Source: an uncultured Steroidobacter sp. (lineage in GTDB: Bacteria; Pseudomonadota; Gammaproteobacteria; Steroidobacterales; Steroidobacteraceae). From it: a stretch of 12,538 nucleotides of DNA. Of this stretch, positions 6,710 through 12,538 are shown in pieces. Numbering within the stretch: the stretch's first letter is position 1; each line of letters opens with the position of its first letter. Position numbers and translations under genes: made by a program. The notes under the pieces are model-generated. The model ran no database searches. It was not told the origin of the DNA and was given only the letters and a program-made list of their open reading frames with translations. Location: the NCBI GenBank assembly GCA_946478975.1, contig CAMLEO010000210.1, positions 1-12,538 on the forward strand, in the 5' to 3' direction.

Positions 6710-7477
6710 GTGGCGAGGCGATACCACCTGGTTGTTTCCATCGCCTTGATCCTGGCGCCGCTGCGCCTGGTCGCGGCGGCACCGGAACAGCGGCTGGAAC
6801 AATATCTGGATCGCGTCGCCGCCACGCTGCCGGAGCACACCGCGCAAACATTGGCGAAGATCGACGGCACGCCGCGCCGGCTGCTCGCCACTCGATCGTA
6901 TCTGCGAGCCGGCGAAGACTTGCGGACTCGCTGGAGCTGGTCCGCCGAAGAGATCAGCGAACATACTCACTCCCCCGAGTACCGCGCGCTGATCGATGAA
7001 ACCGCCGAAGTGCGCCGCCGCTTCGAAGCGCAGAATCCAGGCTATACGTTGTACGCGAACACAGAGGCACGCAGCCTGGAGTTGCAGGTCTCGCGTTTCA
7101 ACAGCAACAAATCTGTTGAGCGCGCCGCCTGTCAGCTGCAGAAGGCGGCGCTGGCCGAAGTGTTTCGTCCCGAGTACGGCTCGCCGGCCGAGACGGAATC
7201 GGTCGAGCGGTTCAAGCGATTTCTCACCGGCTGGCGCCCGCCTGCGGCTGCGTCGCTCGCGGCGCCCGGCATGTCGCGTCACGGACAACTGCGTGCCATC
7301 GATTTTCAAATCATGAAGAACGGTGCCATCGTCGCGTCCACCGACACCGGCACCGTCAAACGCAATTGGGATGCGCCCGGCTGGACGGAGAAATTGCAGG
7401 CAGCGATATCGGGCACGAAGTTTCAGGGCCCGCTGCGCGCGCCATACGAGCCGTGGCACTACGAATACAACCCTTGA
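6710..7477 (+). CDS. Secreted M15/VanY-like zinc peptidase candidate
   Basis: A 255-residue protein with a signal peptide (MARRYHLVVSIALILAPLRL, likely cleaved after VAAA, residues 21-24). The C-terminal part carries MSRHGQLRAIDF (188-199), in which His191 and Asp198 are seven residues apart as in the SxHxxGxAxD zinc site of M15 D-Ala-D-Ala carboxypeptidases. It ends with PYEPWHYEY (245-253), matching the ExWH motif (Glu247 catalytic, His250 ligand). The Gly is shifted within the first motif, so the match is divergent. The N-terminal 150 residues are helical and Arg-rich, with no assigned domain. Likely periplasmic and acting on peptidoglycan stem peptides. Start GTG at 6710 with GGAG (6698-6701) eight bases upstream; 13 bases separate it from the DUF4342 gene. 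The motifs are seen; the substrate is inferred. Confidence 0.7.
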   Translation: MARRYHLVVSIALILAPLRLVAAAPEQRLEQYLDRVAATLPEHTAQTLAKIDGTPRRLLATRSYLRAGEDLRTRWSWSAEEISEHTHSPEYRALIDETAEVRRRFEAQNPGYTLYANTEARSLELQVSRFNSNKSVERAACQLQKAALAEVFRPEYGSPAETESVERFKRFLTGWRPPAAASLAAPGMSRHGQLRAIDFQIMKNGAIVASTDTGTVKRNWDAPGWTEKLQAAISGTKFQGPLRAPYEPWHYEYNP

Positions 7478-7503
7478 TCGGCCCTGAATATAAAGTGTGC
7501 GTC

Positions 7504-8043
7504 ATGAAAACAGCTGCGTCGTTGTGCGTGTTATCCGTCAGTGCCACCCTGCTTGCGGGCTGCGGCAGCATGCAATCGCGCTCGGATGTGCACGTCGACA
7601 TGGCTGAGAGCGGCCTGCCGAACTGCAAGACGTTCGCGTGGAATCCCACGTCGCAGCAGCCGGCCAATTTCACCGAGCAGCGCATGCAGCGGGAAATCAT
7701 GGCCAAGCTCAAGGAGAAGGGTTACAGCGAGTCCAAGGACAAGCCGGACTGCCGCGTTACCTACGTGCTCGAAGTTCACGAAGTGCCGCGAAGCAAGCCC
7801 AGCGTCGGTGTCGGTGCGGGCGGCGGCTCGGGAGGAATCGGCGGCGGCATCGGCGTGAGCCTGCCGATCGGCAAGAGGAATCAACAGGCGGGTACGTTCA
7901 CCATCGACGTCATCGATGCGGCGAAGAATGCACAGGTGTGGAGTGGATCCGTGGACGGCAGCTTTGCCAAGGCGGAGCTGAACGATGACGAAGCTCACGA
8001 AATCGTCGGCAAAGTCCTGGAGCGCTTCCCCGACCGCAAGTGA
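7504..8043 (+). CDS. DUF4136 lipoprotein
   Basis: A 179-residue lipoprotein with signal MKTAASLCVLSVSATLLAGC and lipidated Cys20. The mature part fits the DUF4136 pattern: TFAWNP (43-48), a helix EQRMQREIMAKLKEKGY (58-74), CRVTYVLEVHEV (83-94), a Gly-rich insert (101-117), then FTIDVIDAAKNAQVWSGSV (132-150) and a C-terminal helix (157-175) with VGKVLERFP. The biochemical role of the family is unknown. The frame is open further upstream, but the lipoprotein signal fixes the start at 7504. No strong ribosome binding site is seen, and the gap to the peptidase-like gene is 26 bases, so coupling to it is likely. It is probably the last gene of the envelope locus. Confidence 0.88.
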   Translation: MKTAASLCVLSVSATLLAGCGSMQSRSDVHVDMAESGLPNCKTFAWNPTSQQPANFTEQRMQREIMAKLKEKGYSESKDKPDCRVTYVLEVHEVPRSKPSVGVGAGGGSGGIGGGIGVSLPIGKRNQQAGTFTIDVIDAAKNAQVWSGSVDGSFAKAELNDDEAHEIVGKVLERFPDRK

Positions 8044-8058
8044 GGCCGCGCGCGGCCT
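8043..8058 (+). terminator. Perfect palindrome at the end of the envelope locus
   Basis: AGGCCGCGCGCGGCCT (8043-8058) is perfectly self-complementary and begins on the last base of the DUF4136 gene's stop codon. A pyrimidine-rich but interrupted tail (8064-8073) follows. It may end transcription of the upstream operon; the missing uninterrupted T run makes this uncertain. Confidence 0.35.
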
Positions 8059-8136
8059 GATACACTTTCTCTCCAACACAGTTCGTGGTTTGGGGCGCCG
8101 CTGGAATCGCGGCGTCCGTTGCGATGGGGAGTGGAC

Positions 8137-8955
8137 ATGGACAGTTTGTTTGTACGCACCGGCCCGTTGATGGACATCGAGAGTTATCCCGTATGGCTGC
8201 GGGATGTCGTGCATCGCTGCGCGCCCGCGCGCCACGAAGTCGTCAATCATGCGTTGATTCGCGGCATGCGCGACGGCACGTTGCCCGCCGCCGCAATGTG
8301 GCGTTTCCTCACCGGACTGTGGCCGGTCATCGAGCAGTTCCCGCAGTACATGGCGATGAACCTGCTCAAAGTGCAGTATCACGAAGGTCCGGGCCACACC
8401 ATGGCGCGCACCTACCTGATTAGAAACATTCGCGTCGAGCAGAATCACGTCGAGTACTGGCTCGACTGGGCGCACGGCCACGGCATCGGCCGGGAAGAGT
8501 TGTTTCATGCCTCGCGCTCCGGCGCGATGGATGCGTTGAGCCACTGGTGCTGGCGCACGTGTCACGTCGATCCACTGCCGATCGCGATGGCGGCGACGAA
8601 TTATGCGATCGAAGGTGCGACCGGCGAGTGGGCGACGCTGGTGTGCGAGTCGGCGGAATATTCAAACAAGTTCGCACCGGACGCGCGCAAGCAGGCGATG
8701 AAATGGCTGCGCGTTCATGCACAGTACGATGACACGCATCCGTGGGAGGCATTGGAGATCATCGCGACCCTGATCGGGCCCAATGCCTCGGCGAGACAGG
8801 TCGCGACACTCACGTCCGCGATCCTGAAGAGCTACGAATACATGGTGATGGCGTTCAACGACTGCCTGATGATCGCCGGCGGCGAAGAGCTGCCCGTTAG
8901 AGACTTGGCGTCGGCGTGGACGCGTGAGTCTTCTCATATAACTCCTGACACGTGA
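8137..8955 (+). CDS. undA: UndA-like diiron fatty-acid decarboxylase (1-alkene forming)
   Basis: UndA uses two irons and O2 to decarboxylate medium-chain fatty acids such as lauric acid to terminal alkenes such as 1-undecene. The 272-residue product has the haem-oxygenase-like (TenA/PqqC) helical fold. From the ATG at 8137 the residues I recall as the UndA metal ligands fall at the same numbers: Glu101 and His104 in RVEQNH, Glu159 in NYAIEGATGEW, His194 and Asp198 in VHAQYDD. The RTGPLM start, the LSHWCWRT segment (134-141) and the HPWEALEII block (201-209) also fit that family. GGGGAG (8126-8131) lies five bases upstream and supports this ATG over an in-frame TTG at 8119. Automatic annotation often calls such proteins TenA regulators; nothing here suggests DNA binding. 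The 3' end overlaps the convergent DksA-like gene by 59 bases. The family is confident; the exact substrate is inferred. Confidence 0.78.
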   Translation: MDSLFVRTGPLMDIESYPVWLRDVVHRCAPARHEVVNHALIRGMRDGTLPAAAMWRFLTGLWPVIEQFPQYMAMNLLKVQYHEGPGHTMARTYLIRNIRVEQNHVEYWLDWAHGHGIGREELFHASRSGAMDALSHWCWRTCHVDPLPIAMAATNYAIEGATGEWATLVCESAEYSNKFAPDARKQAMKWLRVHAQYDDTHPWEALEIIATLIGPNASARQVATLTSAILKSYEYMVMAFNDCLMIAGGEELPVRDLASAWTRESSHITPDT

Positions 8956-9286
8956 CACAGCGCTCCGCGGTCGGCTCCGCTTCCAGGCGAGCCGTCGCGA
9001 TCGGCTGGCCGCAGTCCGCACACTCGCCATACGTGCCAGCGGAGATGCGTTGCAACGCCGAGTCGATCATGCGCAGCTCGTCCACGTCGCGATCCATCTC
9101 CGCCAGGTTGGTGTGGACGATCAGGTCGGCAAACGAATCGTCCTCGCTGTCCCGTGCACGGTCCGCAATGTTCGCCGGCGTCTCCTGCAGCGACCGCTCG
9201 CGCGCTCGCTGCACTTCCTCACGCAGCTGAGTCGCCCGGTCTCGCAACCGGGTCTTGAAGCTCAGCGTCTGCTGTTGATCGATCAT
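8897..9286 (-). CDS. DksA/TraR-family zinc-finger protein
   Basis: A 129-residue protein with a helical N-terminal hairpin and a C4 zinc finger: ECADCGQPI (Cys89, Cys92) and RCVTCQELYEK (Cys110, Cys113), with LEAEPTAERC as in DksA. DksA-type proteins insert a coiled-coil tip into the RNA polymerase secondary channel and, with ppGpp, change initiation at many promoters. The tip here reads NIADRARDSE (39-48). Asp42 and Ala44 align with DksA Asp74 and Ala76, but Asn39 takes the place of Asp71. It is shorter than DksA (about 150), so it is a paralogue rather than the main DksA. GAGG lies upstream of the ATG. It shares its last 59 bases with the end of the convergent UndA-like gene. Confidence 0.9.
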   Translation of the reverse strand: MIDQQQTLSFKTRLRDRATQLREEVQRARERSLQETPANIADRARDSEDDSFADLIVHTNLAEMDRDVDELRMIDSALQRISAGTYGECADCGQPIATARLEAEPTAERCVTCQELYEKTHASTPTPSL

Positions 9287-9322
9287 GGGCGTGGCCTCGA
9301 ATACCCTTTTCAGTCCCTATGT

Positions 9323-9345
9323 AACCCGCCGCTACGCGGCGGGTT
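9323..9345 (-). terminator. Strong hairpin between rsgA and the DksA-like gene
   Basis: AACCCGCCGC (9323-9332) and GCGGCGGGTT (9336-9345) form a perfect 10-bp stem with a three-base loop, 18 bases beyond the rsgA stop. No T run follows on the minus strand. It is probably a 3' end or RNA-stabilising structure for rsgA, or a weak terminator. Confidence 0.5.
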
Positions 9346-9363
9346 CCAGGTACTCAATTTCAG

Positions 9364-10422
9364 TCAGGCCTGCTCCTTATTTTTCCGCTTGATTTGCATC
9401 GACGAGTTCGCCATCCGGCTGAAGCGCCGGTCGCGCTCGCGGCGGGCCGCGGTGGACAGATTGGCGTGCGCGGCTTCGCGTTGCAGTTTGTGATAGCTCG
9501 CGAGACGCCTCGGGTCGAGCTGACCGGCAGCGATTGCGGCGAGCACGGCACAGCCCGTTTCGGATTCGTGGCGACAATCGCGAAAGTGACATTGGGTCGC
9601 GAGTGCTTCGATGTTGTCGAACACCGAGCGCAGGCCGCTCTCGATCGCGCCCACCTTGAGCTCGCGCATGCCCGGCGTGTCGATCACCCAGGCGCCGCTG
9701 GCAAGAGCAAACATTTCACGCGCAGTCGTGGTGTGACGACCTCTGCTGTCGTCTGCGCGAATGCCGCCCGTCGCCTGCGATGCATGACCGAGCAGCGTAT
9801 TCACCAGCGTGGATTTACCGACGCCGGATGAACCCGCGAACGCGACTGTCTGTCCGGACTGCACCCACGGTTCGAGCGCTGCTGCCGCAGTCGCTGACGT
9901 GGCATTCACCGCCACGGCTTGCACCGAGTTCGCCAGCGAACGGGCCTGGTCGATCAGATCGTCGACCTGCTCACAAAGGTCCGCTTTCGTGAGCACGATC
10001 ACCGGCTCGACTCGCGCCTCATACGCCATCGCGAGATAACGTTCGAGCCGCGAGCGATTGAAATCGTGATTGCAGGAAGTCACAACGAACAGCGTGTCGA
10101 GATTGGCCGCGATCGCTTGCAGCCGATGCTCGCTTCCCGCTGCGACTCGTGCGACCACGCCATACGCGTCGAGCACTCGCACCACTCGCGGCGCTTCGTT
10201 TTCGATCAAAACCCAATCGCCCACGGTGACGGGCCGATCGAGTTGTTCCAACAGACGAGGAGGAATCGTCACGGTCTGCGAGCCGCGTTCGGACAGAACG
10301 ATCAAGCCGCTCCGATGCACGCTGCTCACGCGCGCGGGATGAGCGGATCCGAGCTCTTCTAGAGACAGTTGCTGAGAATGAAACGGACGCCAGCCGAGCT
10401 GGAGCAGGGAATGAGAGGACAT
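9364..10422 (-). CDS. rsgA: RsgA (YjeQ), ribosome small-subunit-dependent GTPase
   Basis: RsgA is a circularly permuted GTPase that checks late maturation of the 30S subunit and releases assembly factors. The 352 residues hold an N-terminal OB-fold (about 28-90), then the G motifs in permuted order: TKAD (145-148, G4), GSSGVGKST (197-205, G1), RGRHTTT (227-233, G2) and DTPGM (248-252, G3). The zinc site is QCHFRDCRHESETGCAV with Cys278, Cys283, His285 and Cys291. The C-terminus is Arg/Lys-rich (RRERDRRF, KRKNK), suited to rRNA binding. I start at the ATG at 10422, since LLQLGWRPFHSQQL is a typical beginning for this subtype. A GTG at 10479 would add 19 residues. A GGGG is 7 to 10 bases upstream. 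A second RsgA may exist elsewhere in the genome. Confidence 0.94.
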   Translation of the reverse strand: MSSHSLLQLGWRPFHSQQLSLEELGSAHPARVSSVHRSGLIVLSERGSQTVTIPPRLLEQLDRPVTVGDWVLIENEAPRVVRVLDAYGVVARVAAGSEHRLQAIAANLDTLFVVTSCNHDFNRSRLERYLAMAYEARVEPVIVLTKADLCEQVDDLIDQARSLANSVQAVAVNATSATAAAALEPWVQSGQTVAFAGSSGVGKSTLVNTLLGHASQATGGIRADDSRGRHTTTAREMFALASGAWVIDTPGMRELKVGAIESGLRSVFDNIEALATQCHFRDCRHESETGCAVLAAIAAGQLDPRRLASYHKLQREAAHANLSTAARRERDRRFSRMANSSMQIKRKNKEQA

Positions 10423-10509
10423 GCGTAAACCCCAAAGTAATGCGACATGACGCTGCTCCGCGAGGCGGAACAGGCGCACCAGCGCCGGGGCAAACGCGAT
10501 CGGGTCAGA

Positions 10510-10551
10510 TCAGCGGCAGGTCCCGGCGGAGAACGCGGTTCGCGCAGTCAT
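10510..10551 (-). CDS. Possible 13-codon upstream ORF in the rsgA leader
   Basis: On the minus strand an ATG (10549-10551) opens the frame MTARTAFSAGTCR and stops at 10510-10512. AGGAGAGG (10564-10571) precedes it by 12 bases, a strong site at longer than ideal spacing. It lies between the putative rsgA promoter and rsgA, so it could be a regulatory mini-ORF. At this length it may also be chance. Confidence 0.2.
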   Translation of the reverse strand: MTARTAFSAGTCR

Positions 10552-10592
10552 AGTTCTAACAAACCTCTCCTGTTGGGATTGATGGGGCGGGA

Positions 10593-10601
10593 AGAATAGC
10601 A
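10593..10601 (-). promoter_or_regulatory. Possible extended -10 promoter for rsgA
   Basis: On the minus strand the stretch reads TGCTATTCT, an extended -10 element (TGn plus TATTCT), with no good -35 box. It lies between the cytochrome c' stop and rsgA. A start near 10586 would give rsgA a leader of about 160 bases containing the strong AGGAGAGG and the small ORF. Confidence 0.35.
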
Positions 10602-10625
10602 TCCCGCGGGCGCGGTGATGAATTC

Positions 10626-11093
10626 TCAGTCGTGCTCTTTGGCGCGGAACTGCTGATGACAGTTCTTGCACGACTTGCCCACATCGCCGAACGCCGTCTT
10701 GATCGCAGCGACATCGCCCGCCGCTGCGGCAGCATTCAGTTTTGGTGCTGCCTCGCTGAACATCTTCATCGCCGCTTTGAATTCTTCGGGCCTGGCCCAG
10801 ATGTCCGCCAATGCCTGCGTCTTGCCGGCTTCCGGGCCGGTGCCCGCGGGGAACCACTTCTCCTGATTCATCGACGCATCGTTGACCTTCTTGGCCGCAG
10901 TCTTGATCGCCGCGAGGTCCGGGTTGCTGGCGCGTGTTTGATCACGCACGACCTTAAAGGCATCGCCGAGCTCTTCGTAATGCTCATGCCGGGCGTGCTG
11001 CAGCTCTTTGGCCGAAGGCTCGGCCAGCACCACGACAGCAGGCATCATCAACGTTGCGACGACGGCGGAGCACAGAACGCGATTCAGAGTCAT
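10626..11093 (-). CDS. Cytochrome c' (cytochrome c-556-like)
   Basis: A 155-residue periplasmic haem protein. The signal peptide MTLNRVLCSAVVATLMMPAV is probably cleaved after VLA (residue 24). The mature part is a four-helix bundle rich in Ala, Lys and Glu. The single c-type haem site CKNCH (Cys142, Cys145, His146) is close to the C-terminus, as is standard for cytochrome c'. WFPAGTGPEAG (80-90), then a segment ending in ALADIWARPEEF (94-105), is the conserved stretch between helices. No clear methionine sixth ligand is seen in helix 1 (ARHEHYEELGDAFK), which fits a five-coordinate, NO-binding c' type better than c-556; this is inference. AGGTG (11099-11103 on the complement) lies five bases before the start. 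Roles in the family include electron transfer and nitric oxide protection. Confidence 0.92.
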   Translation of the reverse strand: MTLNRVLCSAVVATLMMPAVVVLAEPSAKELQHARHEHYEELGDAFKVVRDQTRASNPDLAAIKTAAKKVNDASMNQEKWFPAGTGPEAGKTQALADIWARPEEFKAAMKMFSEAAPKLNAAAAAGDVAAIKTAFGDVGKSCKNCHQQFRAKEHD

Positions 11094-11267
11094 CGATGCA
11101 CCTGGCGAATGGCTGGAATGGAAGGCGCAAGCTTAACGAGATGAACTGACGAGAGCCTGACTTTCCACGACGTCTCCCGCGCACTTTCTTGATCGGTTTG
11201 TTACATGCCTCGACGTTTGCGCTTGACGCCCTGGGCTAAGCTGGCAACTCACGTTCAGGGAGCAGTA

Positions 11268-11669
11268 ATGAGCCAATTACGGACTGGATTGCGACTGGCG
11301 CTGGTCACGATTGCAGCCATGCTGGCGGCGGCGTGCGCGTCGTCACCGTCGCAGCCCAAGCCACCCAAAGGCCGGGACTTGTCCGGCGAGTGGGTGTTGA
11401 CGACGCAGAGCCAGATGGGCGCGCAGGACGCGGTGATGACGGTGCGTCAGTCCGGCAGCGCGTTGGCTGGCACCATTCGCGATCGCGCAGGCGCTGTCGA
11501 TTACACCGGCTCCGTGCACGGCGCCGCCGTGGCATTCGATTTCACGATCAAAGTGCAGGGCACCGACCTGAAGCTCGACTACAACGGCACCGTGGAAGGC
11601 GACACCATGCAAGGCAAAGCGGTGTTCGGCCAGTTCGGCGAAGGCACGTTCACGGCGAAGCGGAAGTAA
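11268..11669 (+). CDS. Small beta-rich lipoprotein of unknown function
   Basis: A 133-residue lipoprotein. The start MSQLRTGLRLALVTIAAMLA leads to a lipobox LAAAC with Cys23, then a Ser/Pro/Lys linker (24-36). The remaining 95 residues alternate strands and Gly turns: SGEWVLTTQSQ (39-49), MTVRQSGSALAGTI (57-70), DYTGSVHGAAVAFDFTI (78-94), LKLDYNGTVEGDTMQGKAVF (101-120) and GEGTFTAKR (124-132). This resembles a small beta-barrel of the lipocalin-like kind; no enzyme motif is visible. GGGAG (11258-11262) five bases upstream fixes this ATG over an upstream in-frame ATG at 11205. The last 20 bases overlap the convergent membrane protein gene. The binding partner or ligand is unknown. Confidence 0.85.
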   Translation: MSQLRTGLRLALVTIAAMLAAACASSPSQPKPPKGRDLSGEWVLTTQSQMGAQDAVMTVRQSGSALAGTIRDRAGAVDYTGSVHGAAVAFDFTIKVQGTDLKLDYNGTVEGDTMQGKAVFGQFGEGTFTAKRK

Positions 11670-12538
11670 CTCGCTCGCCCGAATCGTTGCTCAGCAAATC
11701 GAGCCGCGGCGGAGTCCACTGCGGCACGAACATCGGGCACGTCGGCTGAGCGTCGATCTGCAGCTCCGAAAAGCCCAGGCCGACTTCGCGGTCGTAACGC
11801 AGATCGCCGAGCACCAGATCGTCTTTCACTTTCCCCAACCACGGCGCGCGCATGAAACGAAGCGCCGCGGCCGCTTCGCAATTCGTGCTTGCGAGTTCGC
11901 GCAGTTGATCCAGCGGCGATGCGATCTGCCCGTACCACTTCACTTCGGGCGTGTTCGCACGCGGCACCTTGGCGAGCGGCGCCGTCACGGGTAGATCGAG
12001 GCTGCGCGTCAAACATTCATCTGCTGAAAACAACGACGGCACGCGTGCAAACATCGCGCGACGAAGCACCGCCGTGTCGGCTTCCTTTTGTATCAGCATG
12101 ATCTCCCAACAGAACGGATTGCTGGGCATGGGAGTGACGACGTGATCGAGCAGCACGCTATCGGCAAACTGCTCTTGCGCAATCTCCTCTATCCGTGACT
12201 TCGCGCTGTGAGCTGCGAGCACGAACATCAGCGTCGCACTCAGCCACAGCGTGACACCTGCAGTGAGCGCTACGCCTGGCTTGGCGCGCCAGCCGAGAAA
12301 CAGCATCGCGGCGACGAGCAGCGAATAAACCGCTGCGATCGGCCGCGGCACCATGCCGATAAAAAACACCAGGCCGATGGCGACCACCATCAAGGTCCAC
12401 ACGATGAAGCGTGCCGGACGTGTGCGGAAGATAAAGGCGAGCGGCGCGCAGGCGGCCCAGAACAGCGGCTCGATGATGAAAATCGAATCGCCGTAAAACC
12501 AGCGGTCATCCAGCGGCCAGAATGGATGCACGCCGTAG
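11650..12538 (-). CDS. YdjM-like inner-membrane metal-dependent hydrolase family, C-terminal part
   Basis: The frame runs off the window, so the N-terminus is missing. The first visible codons continue through a GTG that is a valine (YGVHPFWPLDDRWFYGDSIF), not a start. The HPFWP...DRWFYGDSIFIIEPLFW stretch is the recognisable block of the YdjM/YbcI membrane-bound hydrolase family (PF04307 type), where its His is conserved. Counting from that valine, four hydrophobic segments follow (about 16-35, 42-60, 65-80 and 84-107). A soluble domain of roughly 185 residues then follows, probably periplasmic, ending in LGDLRYDREVGLGFSELQI and a Pro-rich tail. The reaction is unproven for the family. It converges on the small lipoprotein gene with a 20-base overlap. 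Confidence 0.8.
   Translation of the reverse strand, partial: YGVHPFWPLDDRWFYGDSIFIIEPLFWAACAPLAFIFRTRPARFIVWTLMVVAIGLVFFIGMVPRPIAAVYSLLVAAMLFLGWRAKPGVALTAGVTLWLSATLMFVLAAHSAKSRIEEIAQEQFADSVLLDHVVTPMPSNPFCWEIMLIQKEADTAVLRRAMFARVPSLFSADECLTRSLDLPVTAPLAKVPRANTPEVKWYGQIASPLDQLRELASTNCEAAAALRFMRAPWLGKVKDDLVLGDLRYDREVGLGFSELQIDAQPTCPMFVPQWTPPRLDLLSNDSGERVTSASP

Noticed and set aside
8096..8114. CGCCGC/GCGGCG hairpin upstream of the UndA-like gene
   Set aside because: Six-bp GC stems of this kind are expected by chance in DNA of this composition, and nothing else marks it as regulatory.
7531..8565. Open frame of 344 codons on the minus strand
   Set aside because: It lies opposite the DUF4136 lipoprotein and UndA-like genes, both supported by signal or active-site motifs; the reverse translation has no coherent domain.
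8137..8955. Reading as a TenA thiaminase or transcriptional regulator
   Set aside because: The fold is shared, but the full diiron ligand set and UndA-specific blocks are present and no thiamine genes or DNA-binding motif are seen.
9323..9345. Classic intrinsic terminator
   Set aside because: The stem is strong, but there is no T run on either strand; kept only as a terminator-like structure with moderate confidence.
12529..12531. GTG as the start of the YdjM-like protein
   Set aside because: The frame continues upstream to the window edge (Tyr-Gly before it) and the conserved family block spans the position, so this is an internal valine of a truncated gene.

Overview
The window is a GC-rich, gene-dense bacterial chromosome segment. 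It most likely comes from a gammaproteobacterium. The reasons are an rdgC gene (a beta/gammaproteobacterial family), an UndA-type decarboxylase known from Pseudomonas-like bacteria, a DksA/TraR-type protein, cytochrome c' and an RsgA GTPase. Placing it near Steroidobacterales or Xanthomonadales is only a guess from general character. I see no mobile element, CRISPR array, rRNA or tRNA.

Left part (1-3078): the last codons of an upstream gene lead into a divergent QueA-family gene. Its reading frame runs past the usual family end into rdgC (recombination-associated DNA-binding protein). Convergent to rdgC is an uncharacterised lipoprotein gene.

Centre (3143-8043, all +): this is the most interesting block, a cell-envelope sensing locus. 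In order it encodes a possible 26-residue leader peptide, a small LiaI-like four-helix membrane protein, a LiaF-like protein (membrane domain plus C-terminal LiaF-type domain), a LytS-type histidine kinase, a LytTR response regulator, a DUF4342 protein, a secreted protein with M15/VanY-like zinc-peptidase motifs, and a DUF4136 lipoprotein. The first three protein genes overlap by one to four bases at their junctions, so they are probably translated as a unit. In Firmicutes LiaF restrains a LiaS kinase that works with a NarL-type regulator. Here a LiaF-like protein is linked to a LytS/LytTR pair and to possible peptidoglycan-acting output. Between kinase and regulator lie 153 bases with three back-to-back hairpins and a terminator-like hairpin with a T run just before the regulator's ribosome binding site. 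Regulator output may therefore be set separately from the sensor.

Right part (8137-12538): a gene matching UndA, the diiron fatty-acid decarboxylase that makes terminal alkenes, carries the five expected metal ligands. It overlaps convergently with a DksA/TraR-like zinc-finger gene. Next come rsgA (ribosome assembly GTPase, minus strand) with a possible upstream mini-ORF and extended -10 promoter, a periplasmic cytochrome c' (minus), a small beta-rich lipoprotein (+), and the C-terminal part of a YdjM-like membrane protein (minus) cut by the window edge.
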